64,000 nt of DNA from Pseudocolwellia sp048296855 (lineage in GTDB: Bacteria > Pseudomonadota > Gammaproteobacteria > Enterobacterales > Alteromonadaceae). This document shows positions 24,134 through 34,068 of this stretch, piece by piece; position 1 is the first letter of the stretch; every line of letters starts with the position of its first letter. The notes below the pieces were generated by a model. It had not been told where the DNA came from, ran no database searches, and worked only from the letters and a program-made list of their open reading frames with translations. The stretch lies in NCBI GenBank assembly GCA_048296855.1, contig CP182631.1. The stretch is one strand, 5' to 3'. The position numbers and the translations under genes are program-made.

Positions 24134-24180
24134 TAGCAGCGTTTGAAGAAAATAACGTAACGACCCAACTGATTATGAAT
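24133..24180 (+). repeat. queC: Duplicated fragment of the queC 3' end
   Basis: GTTTAGCAGCGTTTGAAGAA and the following AAATAACGTAAC-GACCCAA repeat the end of queC (22478-22530) with one lost base and several substitutions. It lies directly against the truncated toxin. Confidence 0.85.
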
Positions 24181-24254
24181 GGAAATAGCACTAAATCTTA
24201 TACAGGATTGTGCCATTAATAAGAACTAGGCTACATTCCGACAAAGTAAACAAT

Positions 24255-24288
24255 CCCAAACTCACATTCATCATAATGTTAGTTTGGG
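24255..24288. terminator. Hairpin at the end of the LysR gene
   Basis: CCCAAACT pairs with AGTTTGGG, with an inner ACATT/AATGT stem. The right arm lies in the last codons of the gene. Confidence 0.5.
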
Positions 24289-25158
24289 TTTGATGAAGTC
24301 TATAAATGCTTTAACCCTTTCAGAAGCTGCTGACGATTTATAAAATACAGCATTCACCAACTCCCTATCAGTTCCTTGAATTCTATATGACTCTATCAAT
24401 GAAATGAGTTTACCTGACGCTATATCTTGATTAACCATAAAGCCAGATAAGCACGTTATACCACTTCCCGATAAAGCTAGTTGACGGATAGTTTCTCCAT
24501 TACTTGCCGTTATTGTTGGTTTGATTACATCAGCCCCTCTAATTGGCCATTTATTGAGTGTTTTAATATTTGAAAAACCGATTAAGGTATGATTTTTCAA
24601 ATCTATTGGTTTTTTAGGTAAACCGTTTTGTGCAATATATTGGGGAGATGCAACGATAAAAAGTGAGCTTTTTCCTAAAGTTTTGGTATGTAGTGTTGAG
24701 TCATCTAACTTCCCTATTCTAATTGCTACATCGGTACGTTTTTCAATTAAATCGACTATTCCCTCATTAGAATTAAGTTCAATTTCAATACTGGGGTAAG
24801 CCTTTTTAAACGCATTTATATGAGGCGCTATTTGATGAAATATAAATGGGCTAGCAGCATCAATACGTAACTTTCCTTGCAGGATCTTTCCCTGAACGGT
24901 TATATCTGCTTCTGCATTTTGAATATGCTGAAGACCAATATTGACTGCATCAACAAATTTTTTACCTTCATCTGTCAACATAACCCGTCTAGTGGTACGA
25001 ATTAATATAGTTGCGCCCAGATCTTTTTCTATTTTAGTTACAGAACGTGATATGCGAGCAACTTGAATATTTAATGCGTCAGCGGCAGCAGAAAATCCGC
25101 CAAACTCAACAACGGCTAATAAAAGCTCTAAATCATCTGATCTTGTTTTTAAATTCAA
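24271..25158 (-). CDS. LysR-family transcriptional regulator
   Basis: The product is 295 residues. N-terminal winged helix (ELLLAVVEFGGFSAAADALN then RISRSVTKIEKDLG...RTTRRVMLTDEG) and C-terminal effector domain of the type I periplasmic-binding fold. It closely resembles the group with 'LIRTTRRV.LT..G'. It is divergent from the MFS gene at 25303, with the shared 144-base intergenic region holding both promoters. It probably controls that exporter. The inducer is unknown. Confidence 0.9.
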   Translation of the reverse strand: MNLKTRSDDLELLLAVVEFGGFSAAADALNIQVARISRSVTKIEKDLGATILIRTTRRVMLTDEGKKFVDAVNIGLQHIQNAEADITVQGKILQGKLRIDAASPFIFHQIAPHINAFKKAYPSIEIELNSNEGIVDLIEKRTDVAIRIGKLDDSTLHTKTLGKSSLFIVASPQYIAQNGLPKKPIDLKNHTLIGFSNIKTLNKWPIRGADVIKPTITASNGETIRQLALSGSGITCLSGFMVNQDIASGKLISLIESYRIQGTDRELVNAVFYKSSAASERVKAFIDFIKPKLTL

Positions 25159-25302
25159 ATTAACCTCATTTATTACAATAGTATTTTGTAAGTAACACTA
25201 TTTATTGCAACAGTTTAACAGGTAATAATTACGCCAACAAACAGAAGTAAGGGCTTCTTTAACTCCCTACTTCAAATCACTGTATTAATTAAACTGGAGA
25301 TT

Positions 25303-26478
25303 ATGATGCCACTAGCATTACTTGCATTAGCACTCAGCGCTTTTGCGATAGGAACAACCGAATTTGTGATTGTTGGATTACTACCAACAATGGCACAAGA
25401 CCTTAGTATATCAATCCCTTCAGCAGGCTTATTGGTTAGCCTATACGCATTAGGTGTAGCGATAGGAGCGCCAGTTTTAACCGCTTTTACAAGTAAATGG
25501 AATAGAAAAAACGTCTTGCTATCGGTTATGGGATTATTTGTTATTGGAAACTTAGTCGCTTGGCAAGCACCTAGTTTTGAAGCATTAATAATAGCTAGAA
25601 TACTCACAGGACTGGCACATGGCGTATTTTTCTCTATAGGCTCTACCATTGCCACAAGCTTAGTGCCGAAAGAAAAAGGAGCAAGTGCTATTGCCATTAT
25701 GTTCACAGGCTTAACCGTTGCTTTAGTAACAGGGGTTCCATTAGGTACTTATATCGGTCAAGTATTTGGTTGGGAAGCTACCTTTTTAACGGTATCTATT
25801 TTAGGTTTATTAGCCATGATTGGCAGCGCTATACTCGTCCCGAGCAATTTAAAGCAAGCTAAATCAACTAACCTTGCGGCCCAGATGAAAGTGTTAACTC
25901 ATCCAAGGTTACTATTAGTTTATGCGATCACAGCAATTGGTTATGGCGGAACTTTTATTGCTTTTACTTACTTAGCCCCCATTCTTAATGAAGTGACTGG
26001 TTTTGAGCCTAGTTCGGTAGGTTTAATACTTTTAGTGTACGGGATCTCTGTTGCTGTCGGAAACATATGGGGCGGAAAAATGGCTGATAATTTTGGCCCT
26101 ATTAAAGCATTAACCATAATTTTTTCAGGACTTGCTGGCATATTATTAGTGTTAAACTTTACCGCTTATAACCCTGTTGCCGCTGTGGTAACTATTTTAG
26201 TGTGGGGAGCATTTGCTTTTGGCAACGTGCCCGGCTTGCAAGTTTATATTGTAAAGCTAGCTGAAAAATACACACCTGATGCGGTAGATGTTGCATCGGG
26301 TCTAAACATTGCAGCTTTCAATGTAGGCATTGCAATAGGAGCATGGGGAGGTGGCATTATTGTTGAAGAGCATGGTTTAATGAATACACCTTGGGTTGGC
26401 GCTGTTGTTGTTTTAATTGCACTTATGTTAACGCGTTTTAGTGGTAGTTTAGATAGAAAGGCGCAAGTCATAAATTAG
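25303..26478 (+). CDS. MFS drug:H+ antiporter-type transporter (AraJ/YdhP-like)
   Basis: The product is 391 residues with twelve hydrophobic segments. The opening LALSAFAIGTTEFVIVGLLP is characteristic of DHA1-type exporters such as YdhP, AraJ and NepI. SKWNRKNVLL fits the loop 2-3 motif. ATG at 25303 has GGAG five bases before it; a second ATG follows at once. Inner-membrane efflux of a small molecule is likely; the substrate cannot be read from sequence. Confidence 0.88.
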   Translation: MMPLALLALALSAFAIGTTEFVIVGLLPTMAQDLSISIPSAGLLVSLYALGVAIGAPVLTAFTSKWNRKNVLLSVMGLFVIGNLVAWQAPSFEALIIARILTGLAHGVFFSIGSTIATSLVPKEKGASAIAIMFTGLTVALVTGVPLGTYIGQVFGWEATFLTVSILGLLAMIGSAILVPSNLKQAKSTNLAAQMKVLTHPRLLLVYAITAIGYGGTFIAFTYLAPILNEVTGFEPSSVGLILLVYGISVAVGNIWGGKMADNFGPIKALTIIFSGLAGILLVLNFTAYNPVAAVVTILVWGAFAFGNVPGLQVYIVKLAEKYTPDAVDVASGLNIAAFNVGIAIGAWGGGIIVEEHGLMNTPWVGAVVVLIALMLTRFSGSLDRKAQVIN

Positions 26479-26503
26479 TTAAAACCATACCCTAAACTTG
26501 AAG

Positions 26504-26528
26504 CGCTGCTTTGATATCTAAAGCAGCG
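26504..26528 (+). terminator. Terminator after the MFS gene
   Basis: CGCTGCTTT pairs with AAAGCAGCG around a seven-base loop, 26 bases after the stop codon. Confidence 0.65.
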
Positions 26529-26614
26529 TTTATGGCATCATATCTATCTAGAAGAATTTTCGACTATTATAGGCTTAACGTTAACATATAATAGTTAAGG
26601 GCTACGGCAGCCTG

Positions 26615-26720
26615 AGCTTCAAGCATTTAAACGCATCCGTAGAACAGCGTTTATTCGCTATTTCTACTACGTTATCGCATTAGAGTAGAATCACCTTGTA
26701 TAAAAGACTAATAAACTACT
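26615..26720 (+). repeat. Dispersed intergenic repeat, copy 1
   Basis: The sequence from AAGCATTTAAACGCATCCGT through TTTCTACTACGTTATCGC to CTTGTATAAAAGACTAATAA recurs, inverted, at 61007-61118 with small indels. It has no coding capacity. The rest of the 26529-26819 gap shows nothing recognisable. Confidence 0.75.
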
Positions 26721-26819
26721 GCAAAAACAATCAGCAAAGTTGAATAGGCCCTAGTTTTTTTGTTTTCGATGAATTTAATAACGTTCGATACAAACTCGAC
26801 TACTTCACCGAACTATTAT

Positions 26820-27206
26820 CTAAATGGTTTTAGACTCAGCAGCTTTCTCCTTTTTACGTTCGTTCAACGGTTTAGCAACCGTTCCTGATGCAATAACTCG
26901 CGCTTTACTTTTAGCTATTCTTTTCTTTTTTGCGCTTACATTTGCTGATGCTATTTTACTAATAACTTCTGCTGGTTTTTTAGTTGGATTAAAAGCAAGT
27001 TCAATCGTTTTGCCGTTATGTTCGATAATATCGCCACGGCGTACTTTTTTACGCTTTTGATCGACAACTTTTTTATTAACTAAAACATTACCTTCACTGA
27101 TCATGGTTTTTGCTTCGCCAGCGCTTTCAGCCATGTTAGATATTTTGAGTAATTTAAATAGTTCTATCGGTTCAACACAAATGTCGAAAATTGAATGTGC
27201 AGACAT
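26820..27206 (-). CDS. S4-domain RNA-binding protein (YbcJ-like) with basic tail
   Basis: The product is 128 residues. An S4 domain occupies about 12-75 (IELFKLLKISNMAESAGEAK, ISEGNVLVNKKVVDQKRKKV, RRGDIIEHNG), as in the 70-residue E. coli YbcJ. The added C-terminal half is Lys/Arg/Ala-rich and probably disordered, likely extending RNA contact. It is a monocistronic gene. The family is linked to ribosomal RNA binding; the precise role is unknown. Confidence 0.85.
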   Translation of the reverse strand: MSAHSIFDICVEPIELFKLLKISNMAESAGEAKTMISEGNVLVNKKVVDQKRKKVRRGDIIEHNGKTIELAFNPTKKPAEVISKIASANVSAKKKRIAKSKARVIASGTVAKPLNERKKEKAAESKTI

Positions 27207-27313
27207 GAAATACGCCTAGTGATTTTAAATAATAATATGGTTAAATTCTAACATGTATTGAATCAAACTTATATTAAGCATAATTGACAATTAATATTGG
27301 ATAGATAGTTACA

Positions 27314-27338
27314 AAAAAACTCCATTACGGAGTTTTTT
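27314..27338 (-). terminator. Terminator downstream of pyrD
   Basis: AAAAAACTCC/GGAGTTTTTT around ATTAC gives a textbook U-tract hairpin in either direction. It is 211 bases past the pyrD stop; the bases between hold no gene. Confidence 0.75.
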
Positions 27339-27548
27339 ATTACAACAATTTTTTATCAAAAACTTAACCTGTTCCTTTGTTTTTCTAAGCTATATTAGCG
27401 TCTCAACATTGATGTTTTTGTGTATAACAAGACGATTTTTTCTATCTAACAGCTGGCTATTAGTCATAAATCCAACGAAGTTAGGCACAAAAATAGCTTG
27501 TTGAGTCGCTTTGCTTATCCCGAGCTGAGGTTAAATAGATAATGCAGA

Positions 27549-28559
27549 CTAAAGTGCGTTAACTACGTCTTTAATTAGGTCTGGGCCTTGGTAAATAAAA
27601 CCTGTGTAAACTTGCACTAGTTTAGCGCCAGCTTCTATTTTTTCTTTCGCATCAGCACCATTTGAAATACCACCAACACCAATAATCGGCAGTTTATTAT
27701 CTAACGCTTTAGCCAATAACTTAATCACTTGTGTGCTTTTTTCTTTAACTGGTGCGCCGCTTAAGCCCCCCATTTCATCACAATGTTCTAAGCCTTGAAC
27801 ACCTTCGCGTGAAAGTGTTGTATTGGTAGCGATTACGCCATCAATATTGTTAGCAATTAAACATTCTGCGATAGATTCTACTTCTGGTTCTGTTAAGTCT
27901 GGCGCAATTTTTACTGCGATAGGTACGTATTTCCCGTATTTTTCAGCAAGCGTAGTTTGCTCAGCTTTAAGGGCAGAAAGTAACTCGTTTAACGCATCGC
28001 CGTATTGTAAAGAGCGTAAACCCGGTGTGTTAGGTGACGATATGTTAATGGTAATATACGAAGCAAAGTTATACACTTTTTGCATACAGTGAATGTAATC
28101 GTCTTTCGCATTTTCTTCTGGTGTGTCTTTGTTTTTACCTATGTTAATACCTAAAACACCTTTAAATTGCGCTTTACGCACTTGGTCTACTAGGTAATCT
28201 ACCCCTTTGTTGTTAAAGCCCATACGGTTAATAACCGCGCTTGCTTGAGGTATTCTAAAAATACGTGGTTTGTCGTTACCTGGTTGTGGACGAGGTGTTA
28301 CTGTACCCACTTCAACAAAACCAAAGCCCATTGCGCCAAAAGCAGGAATACATTCGCCGTTTTTGTCTAACCCAGCTGCTAAACCAATAGGATTAGGAAA
28401 ATCAATCCCCATAACCGTTACAGGCTTTGATGGTACGTTTTGACAATATAAAGCTCTTAGAGGCGTGGTTCCTGTATTTTTTAATGCTTTTATGGTCATT
28501 TCATGAATGGTTTCAGCATCAAACTTAAAAAACACTTTACGAATAGCAGAATAAAACAT
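27549..28559 (-). CDS. pyrD: Dihydroorotate dehydrogenase (quinone), class 2
   Basis: This enzyme oxidises dihydroorotate to orotate in pyrimidine synthesis, passing electrons to membrane quinone. The product is 336 residues, same as E. coli. FMN-barrel motifs: GLAAGLDKNG, EVGTVTPRPQPGN, INRMGFNN, the catalytic Ser in NISSPNTPGLR, ATNTTLSR and IGVGGI. The N-terminal amphipathic helices (AIRKVFFKFDAETIHEM) are the membrane attachment of class 2 enzymes. It is monocistronic, between two terminators. Confidence 0.97.
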   Translation of the reverse strand: MFYSAIRKVFFKFDAETIHEMTIKALKNTGTTPLRALYCQNVPSKPVTVMGIDFPNPIGLAAGLDKNGECIPAFGAMGFGFVEVGTVTPRPQPGNDKPRIFRIPQASAVINRMGFNNKGVDYLVDQVRKAQFKGVLGINIGKNKDTPEENAKDDYIHCMQKVYNFASYITINISSPNTPGLRSLQYGDALNELLSALKAEQTTLAEKYGKYVPIAVKIAPDLTEPEVESIAECLIANNIDGVIATNTTLSREGVQGLEHCDEMGGLSGAPVKEKSTQVIKLLAKALDNKLPIIGVGGISNGADAKEKIEAGAKLVQVYTGFIYQGPDLIKDVVNAL

Positions 28560-28613
28560 AACACCTCAGAGCAAATTAATAGATAAGTAAACGAGTGTTT
28601 TTTTGTGAAAATA

Positions 28614-28642
28614 AAAATCCCCGCACAATTGGCGGGGATTTT
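28614..28642 (-). terminator. Terminator of the glutamate dehydrogenase gene
   Basis: An 11-bp stem, AAAATCCCCGC/GCGGGGATTTT, with a seven-base loop; leftward it continues in TTTTTATTTT. Confidence 0.8.
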
Positions 28643-28854
28643 ATCAGTTAAAGATTCACCATTAAAGGCTACTTTCTATTTAATAAAGATTTATACCAAG
28701 TCTATTAAGTTTTTTCCCACTCTGCGAGAGTTAAAAGGCTTAGAGGCAAGGCATTTATTTTAATAAGGAGTGTTCTAATTATTAAATAAATAACGATGTA
28801 ATTGCCCATTTAAACGAGTATAAATGATCAGTTGGTTAGTGCGATTGGCACTAT

Positions 28855-31800
28855 CTACTTATCAGGATCACACTTTAAGCTAAGTAGCATTAATTCACGC
28901 AAGGCTACTGAGAACTTAGCAAACTCGTGAGTTTCGCCAATTCTAAACTCGGCTAATATATGATTCCAACGCTCTAATGACTGTTGGTTTTCTTCAAACC
29001 AGTTGTCTAATAACACCTTCGTTTCTTTTGTTTTAGTATCTGTACGTAAAATAACGCTAGCAAGAGAACGTTGTTGCCAATCTAACTCTTCACGGTATGA
29101 CGCTCTTGCTAATGCTTGCCAATGGTTAGCTACTGGCTGGCGTGTTATTTGATCTAAGAACCAATGTAAGTCTAATCGGGCACCTAATTCAAAATAAGTA
29201 CTTGCCACTATACTCACTTCTCTATCACCTTCTGCGGTTAATTCTGCAATATCCATTGCTGAGAAAATAGAGCTGAGTTTAGCAACATAGTTTGCAATAT
29301 CTTCAGGTACATTTGATTTAACTAAATCGCTTTCAATACGTTTTAATTGCTCTACTTCATCGTCAACCATATATGTGTATATATTATTACTTAGGTCAAT
29401 AAAGGTAGAACGATAAATTTTAATTGAGTCTGCAACATTTAACGACTTATTACGATGACGTAAGAACCAACGTGTTGCTCTTCTTACTGTTCGGCGTATC
29501 TGAAATAGCATTTCTGTTTGAACAGCGGTAGATATTTTATTATCTAAGTCTTCAATTTTTTCCCACACTTCAGTCATACCAAATACATTACTTGCCACTG
29601 TGTAACAATTAGCAATTTCAGCGACTGTAGCACCTGTTTCTTCAAACATTCGATTGATAAAATTAAAACCCATGTCATTACCAATAGCATTGGCAAGTTG
29701 TGTTGCTATAATTTCAGCTCGTAGTGGATGATTTTGCATTTCCACTAAATATTTTTGCTGTAACTTCTTAGGGAAGTACTCAACCAAGAACTTATCGTAA
29801 TAAGAGTTTCCGGTAATTTCAGGGCAAACTAGGTCGTCTTTTAATACCATTTTATTGTAGGCAAGTAATACGGATAACTCAGGTCGAGTGAGTCCATTAC
29901 CTTTGATCAAACGATCGGCTATTTCATCATCATTAGGAATAAACTCTAATGCGCGATCAAGCTTACCTGTTCGCTCAAGTTCACTAATAAAACGAGATTG
30001 CTCTTTTAACTGACTTCCACCACGCATAGCGGTAATTGAAAGTGAATGTGTTTGGCGGTAACAATCTTCCAGTACTTTTTCAGATACATCGTCTGTCATA
30101 TCGTAAAGTAATTTATTACGTTGCTTAACGGTTAAATCACCATTTTGCACAAGACTATTCAGTAAAATTTTAATATTTACTTCTTTATCTGAACAGTCAA
30201 CACCACCGGCGTTATCAATCGCATCCGTATTAATGCGCCCACCATTAGCAGCAAATTCAATTCGCCCTAGTTGAGTAAAACCTAAGTTACCACCTTCACC
30301 TACTACTTTAGCTTGTAACTCATTACCATTTATACGTAAGGCATCATTGGCTCTATCACCCACATCTAAATGTGTTTCTTTTGAAGATTTAACATAGGTA
30401 CCTATGCCACCATTCCATAACAAGTCAACCTGCATTTTCAATATGGCTTGCATTAACTCTAGTGGAGACATGCTTTGCTTTTGCGTACCCAACATTTTTT
30501 TAATTTGTGGTGTTAATTTTAAAGATTTAGCTGAGCGGCTATAAATTTCGCCCCCTTCAGAAAGTAATTTTTTATTATAATCGTCCCATGTACAACCTGG
30601 TAAATTAAATAAACGTTCGCGCTCTTTATAAGAACTTGCTGCGTCAGGCGTAGGATCCACAAATATATGCATGTGGTTGAAGGCCGCTTGTAAACGTATA
30701 TGTTTAGATAAAAGCATACCATTACCAAATACGTCTCCCGCCATATCGCCTATAGCGATACAAGTAAAATCAGTTGTTTGGCAATCAATATCCATTTCTC
30801 TGAAATGGCGTTTAACAGACTCCCATCCTCCTTTAGCGGTAATGCCCATGCCTTTATGGTCGTAACCTACACTACCACCTGAGGCAAAAGCGTCGCCCAT
30901 CCAGAAGTTATATTCTTCTGAAATTCCGTTAGCAATATCAGAGAACGTTGCTGTACCTTTATCAGCCGCAACCACTAAGTAAGCATCGTCTTCATCGAGT
31001 CTTACTACACTTTTTGGTGGTACAATTTCACCGCCTACGATGTTGTCGGTAATATCTAATAAACCACGTATAAATGTTTTATAACATTCTTTACCAGCTT
31101 CAAATATTTCTGCTCTTGTTCCTTCGGGTAGTTGCTTACAAACAAAACCACCTTTAGCACCAACAGGTACAATAACGGTATTTTTTACTTGTTGCGCTTT
31201 AACTAAACCTAAAACTTCAGTTCTAAAATCTTCACGTCTGTCTGACCAACGTAAACCACCTCGAGCCACTTTACCGCCACGTAAATGAACGCCTTCAACT
31301 TGTGGTGAATAAACAAATATTTCAAACTTAGGAACGGGTTGTGGTATTTCGCTAATTAACTTAGGTAAAATTTTAAATGAGATATAAGGCTTATCTTCAT
31401 TATTTGCGTCTTTTTGAAAATAGTTAGTACGTATAGTCGCACTCATCATTTCAACAACTTTACGTATAATTCTATCGTCATCTAAGTTAGCAACATTGTC
31501 TAAAGAGGTTTCAATGTCATCTTCAGTTTTATTGATTGCTTTTTCTGACGATTTACCTTGCGGATCAAACTTCAAGTTAAATAATTTAATCAATAATTTA
31601 GCAATGTTTGGATAACGAGAAAAAGTGTCTTCTATATAGCTTTGACTAAACGTACCACCAATTTGGCGTTCATACTTTGCATAAGCTCTTAAGATTGAAA
31701 CTTCTCGTCCGCCTAATTCAGCACCTAAAATTAATCGGTTGAAACCGTCATCTTCAAGTTTCCCTGACCATACTTTAGCAAAAGCGTCTTGGAATAAGCT

Positions 31801-33696
31801 TTGTACTTTTTCTAAGTTAAATTTACCTTTACCGGTAAGTAACATTGAAAAATCAAGTATCCAGTAGGTTTCACCGCCAGCCGTTTTTATTGAATAAGGG
31901 CTTTCACCAATAACGCGTAGACCAAAGTTTTCTAAAATAGGTAATACGTCAGATAAATGAATTGGGTCACCTAGATGAAATAACTTCAACTTAACTAAAC
32001 GACTATCTGCACTTTCTTCTTGAGGCTGATAGAACAACATCTCTAAATGATTTTCAGGTGTAAGTGCTTCAAATTTTTCAATATCCACTAAAGCTGAACC
32101 TGGCAAAACTTCATCTTTATAAGCTTGTGGGAAGTGAACATACTTTCTAGAAAGTGTTTTCCCTAATGCTTCACCTTTATTAGAGTTTAAGGCCGTGGCT
32201 AACTTATCATCCCAACTAGAGGCCGCTTCATTTAAATTACGTTCAATTTCTTTCACATCAATATCCGCTTTAGTCGAATTAACCCTAACAATATAATGAG
32301 TACGCGCTTGAGCTGATTCAGAAAAATAAGTCGTAAACTCTACATCTTCTTCACTACCAAAGGTTTCTTTTAATAACGCTTGGGTTTGCATTCTAAGCTT
32401 TGTGTTATAGCGTTCTCTAGGTACATAAACCATGCAAGAATAAAAACGGTCAAAAGTATCTCTACGAACAAATAGCCCAGTATAGTCGCGCTCTTGCATT
32501 TGAAAAACACCCAACACATTACTAAGTAATGTTGAGGTAGTCGATTGTAATATTTCATCTCTAGGGTAAGTTTCTAAAATATTAATTAGAGCCTTATAAG
32601 CATGTGTACCTTGTGCAAATCCTGAAGATTCACATACACTAGCCACTTTAGATTTAATGAGTGGTAAATCAAGCGCGCTGTTGGTGTAATAAGCTGAACC
32701 AAATAAACCAATAAAACGGTCTTCTCCCAGTACATTACCTTTAGCATCAAAACGTTTAATACCAATATAATCAAGTAAAGCCGGACGATGAACACGTGAA
32801 CGTGAATTAGATTTAGTTAATACTAATATGTTATTACCTAAAGCAACGTCTCTCGCCACTTCACTTAATTTAGAGAGTAATCGCTCTTCAGAACCTTTAG
32901 ATTGCTTCATCAAGCCTAAGCTTGTTTCATTTTGAGCCGCTAAAGCAATATCACCCTTAATTGTTTTAATATCATATGAGCGATACCCCATAAAGGTGAA
33001 GTTATTGTCTAGTATCCAATCGAGAAATTCTAAGGTATCTTTATGCTCTTCTTTACTGCAAAAATACTTAGATTTTTTAACCGTTGTAATTATTTCGCTT
33101 AATTTAGTTTGCATGGTTTGCCAATCAGTAACCGTAAGAGATATGTCACTAACGACTGAATGTAACTCTTTAACTACACTATCAAGTAAGCTTTGTTCTG
33201 TAATACGATCAATTTCAATAAAAAATGCCGTTTCTGTTGAAGTGGCTTTAATTTTTTTATCTGAAGTTGCTGCCAATTGAATAATTTTATTATTGTTATC
33301 TCTAACAATTTTAATTGGACTATTTAGCATTAAGTGAGGGGTTAATCCTAACCTCCCCAAGGCTATTCTTAGTGAATCCACCAAAAACGGCATATCTTTA
33401 ACAACGACTTCAATAACCGTATGGCTTGATTTCCAGCCATGTTTGGATACCTGAGGATTAAATACTTTAATAACAGGTTGATTAATTTTGTGATCATTAA
33501 GCGAGTTCCATAAGCTTAACGTTGCACCATACATATCACTGTCATTTCGATTGTTTAAATCAAGTGTTGATATATTTCCATACAGTAGTGTTGAAAATTG
33601 ATCTACTAATGGTGCAATAGATTTAGGGACTTTAAGATGTATTAATTCTGTAACGTTGTTAAGTATTACGGAAGGTAAACCGTTTACTAATGCCAT
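28855..33696 (-). CDS. NAD-specific glutamate dehydrogenase, large (180-kDa) class
   Basis: This enzyme deaminates glutamate to 2-oxoglutarate, feeding carbon into the TCA cycle. The product is 1613 residues, normal for the class. The N-terminal third carries ACT-like regulatory regions (SHTVIEVVVKDMPFLVDSLR). Catalytic core: HLRGGKVARGGLRWSDR, VPVGAKGGFVCKQLP, TCIAIGDMAGDVFGN, then the nucleotide-binding VVGEGGNLGFTQLGR and INTDAIDNAGGVDCSDKEVN. The C-terminal helical domain ends near residue 1610. It is a single-gene unit with a terminator. Confidence 0.96.
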   Translation of the reverse strand: MALVNGLPSVILNNVTELIHLKVPKSIAPLVDQFSTLLYGNISTLDLNNRNDSDMYGATLSLWNSLNDHKINQPVIKVFNPQVSKHGWKSSHTVIEVVVKDMPFLVDSLRIALGRLGLTPHLMLNSPIKIVRDNNNKIIQLAATSDKKIKATSTETAFFIEIDRITEQSLLDSVVKELHSVVSDISLTVTDWQTMQTKLSEIITTVKKSKYFCSKEEHKDTLEFLDWILDNNFTFMGYRSYDIKTIKGDIALAAQNETSLGLMKQSKGSEERLLSKLSEVARDVALGNNILVLTKSNSRSRVHRPALLDYIGIKRFDAKGNVLGEDRFIGLFGSAYYTNSALDLPLIKSKVASVCESSGFAQGTHAYKALINILETYPRDEILQSTTSTLLSNVLGVFQMQERDYTGLFVRRDTFDRFYSCMVYVPRERYNTKLRMQTQALLKETFGSEEDVEFTTYFSESAQARTHYIVRVNSTKADIDVKEIERNLNEAASSWDDKLATALNSNKGEALGKTLSRKYVHFPQAYKDEVLPGSALVDIEKFEALTPENHLEMLFYQPQEESADSRLVKLKLFHLGDPIHLSDVLPILENFGLRVIGESPYSIKTAGGETYWILDFSMLLTGKGKFNLEKVQSLFQDAFAKVWSGKLEDDGFNRLILGAELGGREVSILRAYAKYERQIGGTFSQSYIEDTFSRYPNIAKLLIKLFNLKFDPQGKSSEKAINKTEDDIETSLDNVANLDDDRIIRKVVEMMSATIRTNYFQKDANNEDKPYISFKILPKLISEIPQPVPKFEIFVYSPQVEGVHLRGGKVARGGLRWSDRREDFRTEVLGLVKAQQVKNTVIVPVGAKGGFVCKQLPEGTRAEIFEAGKECYKTFIRGLLDITDNIVGGEIVPPKSVVRLDEDDAYLVVAADKGTATFSDIANGISEEYNFWMGDAFASGGSVGYDHKGMGITAKGGWESVKRHFREMDIDCQTTDFTCIAIGDMAGDVFGNGMLLSKHIRLQAAFNHMHIFVDPTPDAASSYKERERLFNLPGCTWDDYNKKLLSEGGEIYSRSAKSLKLTPQIKKMLGTQKQSMSPLELMQAILKMQVDLLWNGGIGTYVKSSKETHLDVGDRANDALRINGNELQAKVVGEGGNLGFTQLGRIEFAANGGRINTDAIDNAGGVDCSDKEVNIKILLNSLVQNGDLTVKQRNKLLYDMTDDVSEKVLEDCYRQTHSLSITAMRGGSQLKEQSRFISELERTGKLDRALEFIPNDDEIADRLIKGNGLTRPELSVLLAYNKMVLKDDLVCPEITGNSYYDKFLVEYFPKKLQQKYLVEMQNHPLRAEIIATQLANAIGNDMGFNFINRMFEETGATVAEIANCYTVASNVFGMTEVWEKIEDLDNKISTAVQTEMLFQIRRTVRRATRWFLRHRNKSLNVADSIKIYRSTFIDLSNNIYTYMVDDEVEQLKRIESDLVKSNVPEDIANYVAKLSSIFSAMDIAELTAEGDREVSIVASTYFELGARLDLHWFLDQITRQPVANHWQALARASYREELDWQQRSLASVILRTDTKTKETKVLLDNWFEENQQSLERWNHILAEFRIGETHEFAKFSVALRELMLLSLKCDPDK

Positions 33697-34068
33697 GCCT
33701 TGTTCCTTTTGGATAAAACACTTTATTGAATGTTGTAATAATTGTTATATTTTTTATTAACGATAGATGAGAAATGAGTATTTAGACATTTTTAAAATAA
33801 CTTCATAAAATGCTTTTGAATGGGCTTACTCATTATTCATTTTTCATATCCATCTTTAATGATAGACGGTAATTAGGATTTTATTAGTAATTTTAAGCAA
33901 TTGCGAGGAATTTTTATTGGAGTGAAAGTTTTACAAACGGGTTACAAGACGAAATATTCATAAGAAATGTTGTTTATTCACTTCCTATAAATAGAAAATG
34001 ACCTTACGGTCATTTTCATGGTTAATTATTCACTATAAATTTTTGTGAAATAAATAAAATAAATTTAA
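33697..34068. other. Non-coding region between the RND and glutamate dehydrogenase genes
   Basis: This holds the promoter region of glutamate dehydrogenase at its left end and the RND terminator at 33994-34017. AATGAGTA and TACTCATT (about 33775 and 33829) form a loose inverted pair. Nothing else is recognisable. Confidence 0.6.
33994..34017 (-). terminator. Terminator of the RND transporter operon
   Basis: GAAAATGACC/GGTCATTTTC, a perfect 10-bp stem with loop TTAC, 52 bases after the stop. Confidence 0.7.

Noticed and set aside
23919..24191. Intact 90-residue toxin
   Set aside because: The apparent N-terminus is antisense of the queC-end duplication and the true C-terminus is in another frame, so it is a broken gene.
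27420..27500. Stray attC-like sequence near CTAACAGCTGGCTATTAG
   Set aside because: It lacks a partner arm and the GTTRRRY/TAACGC pair; probably chance similarity.
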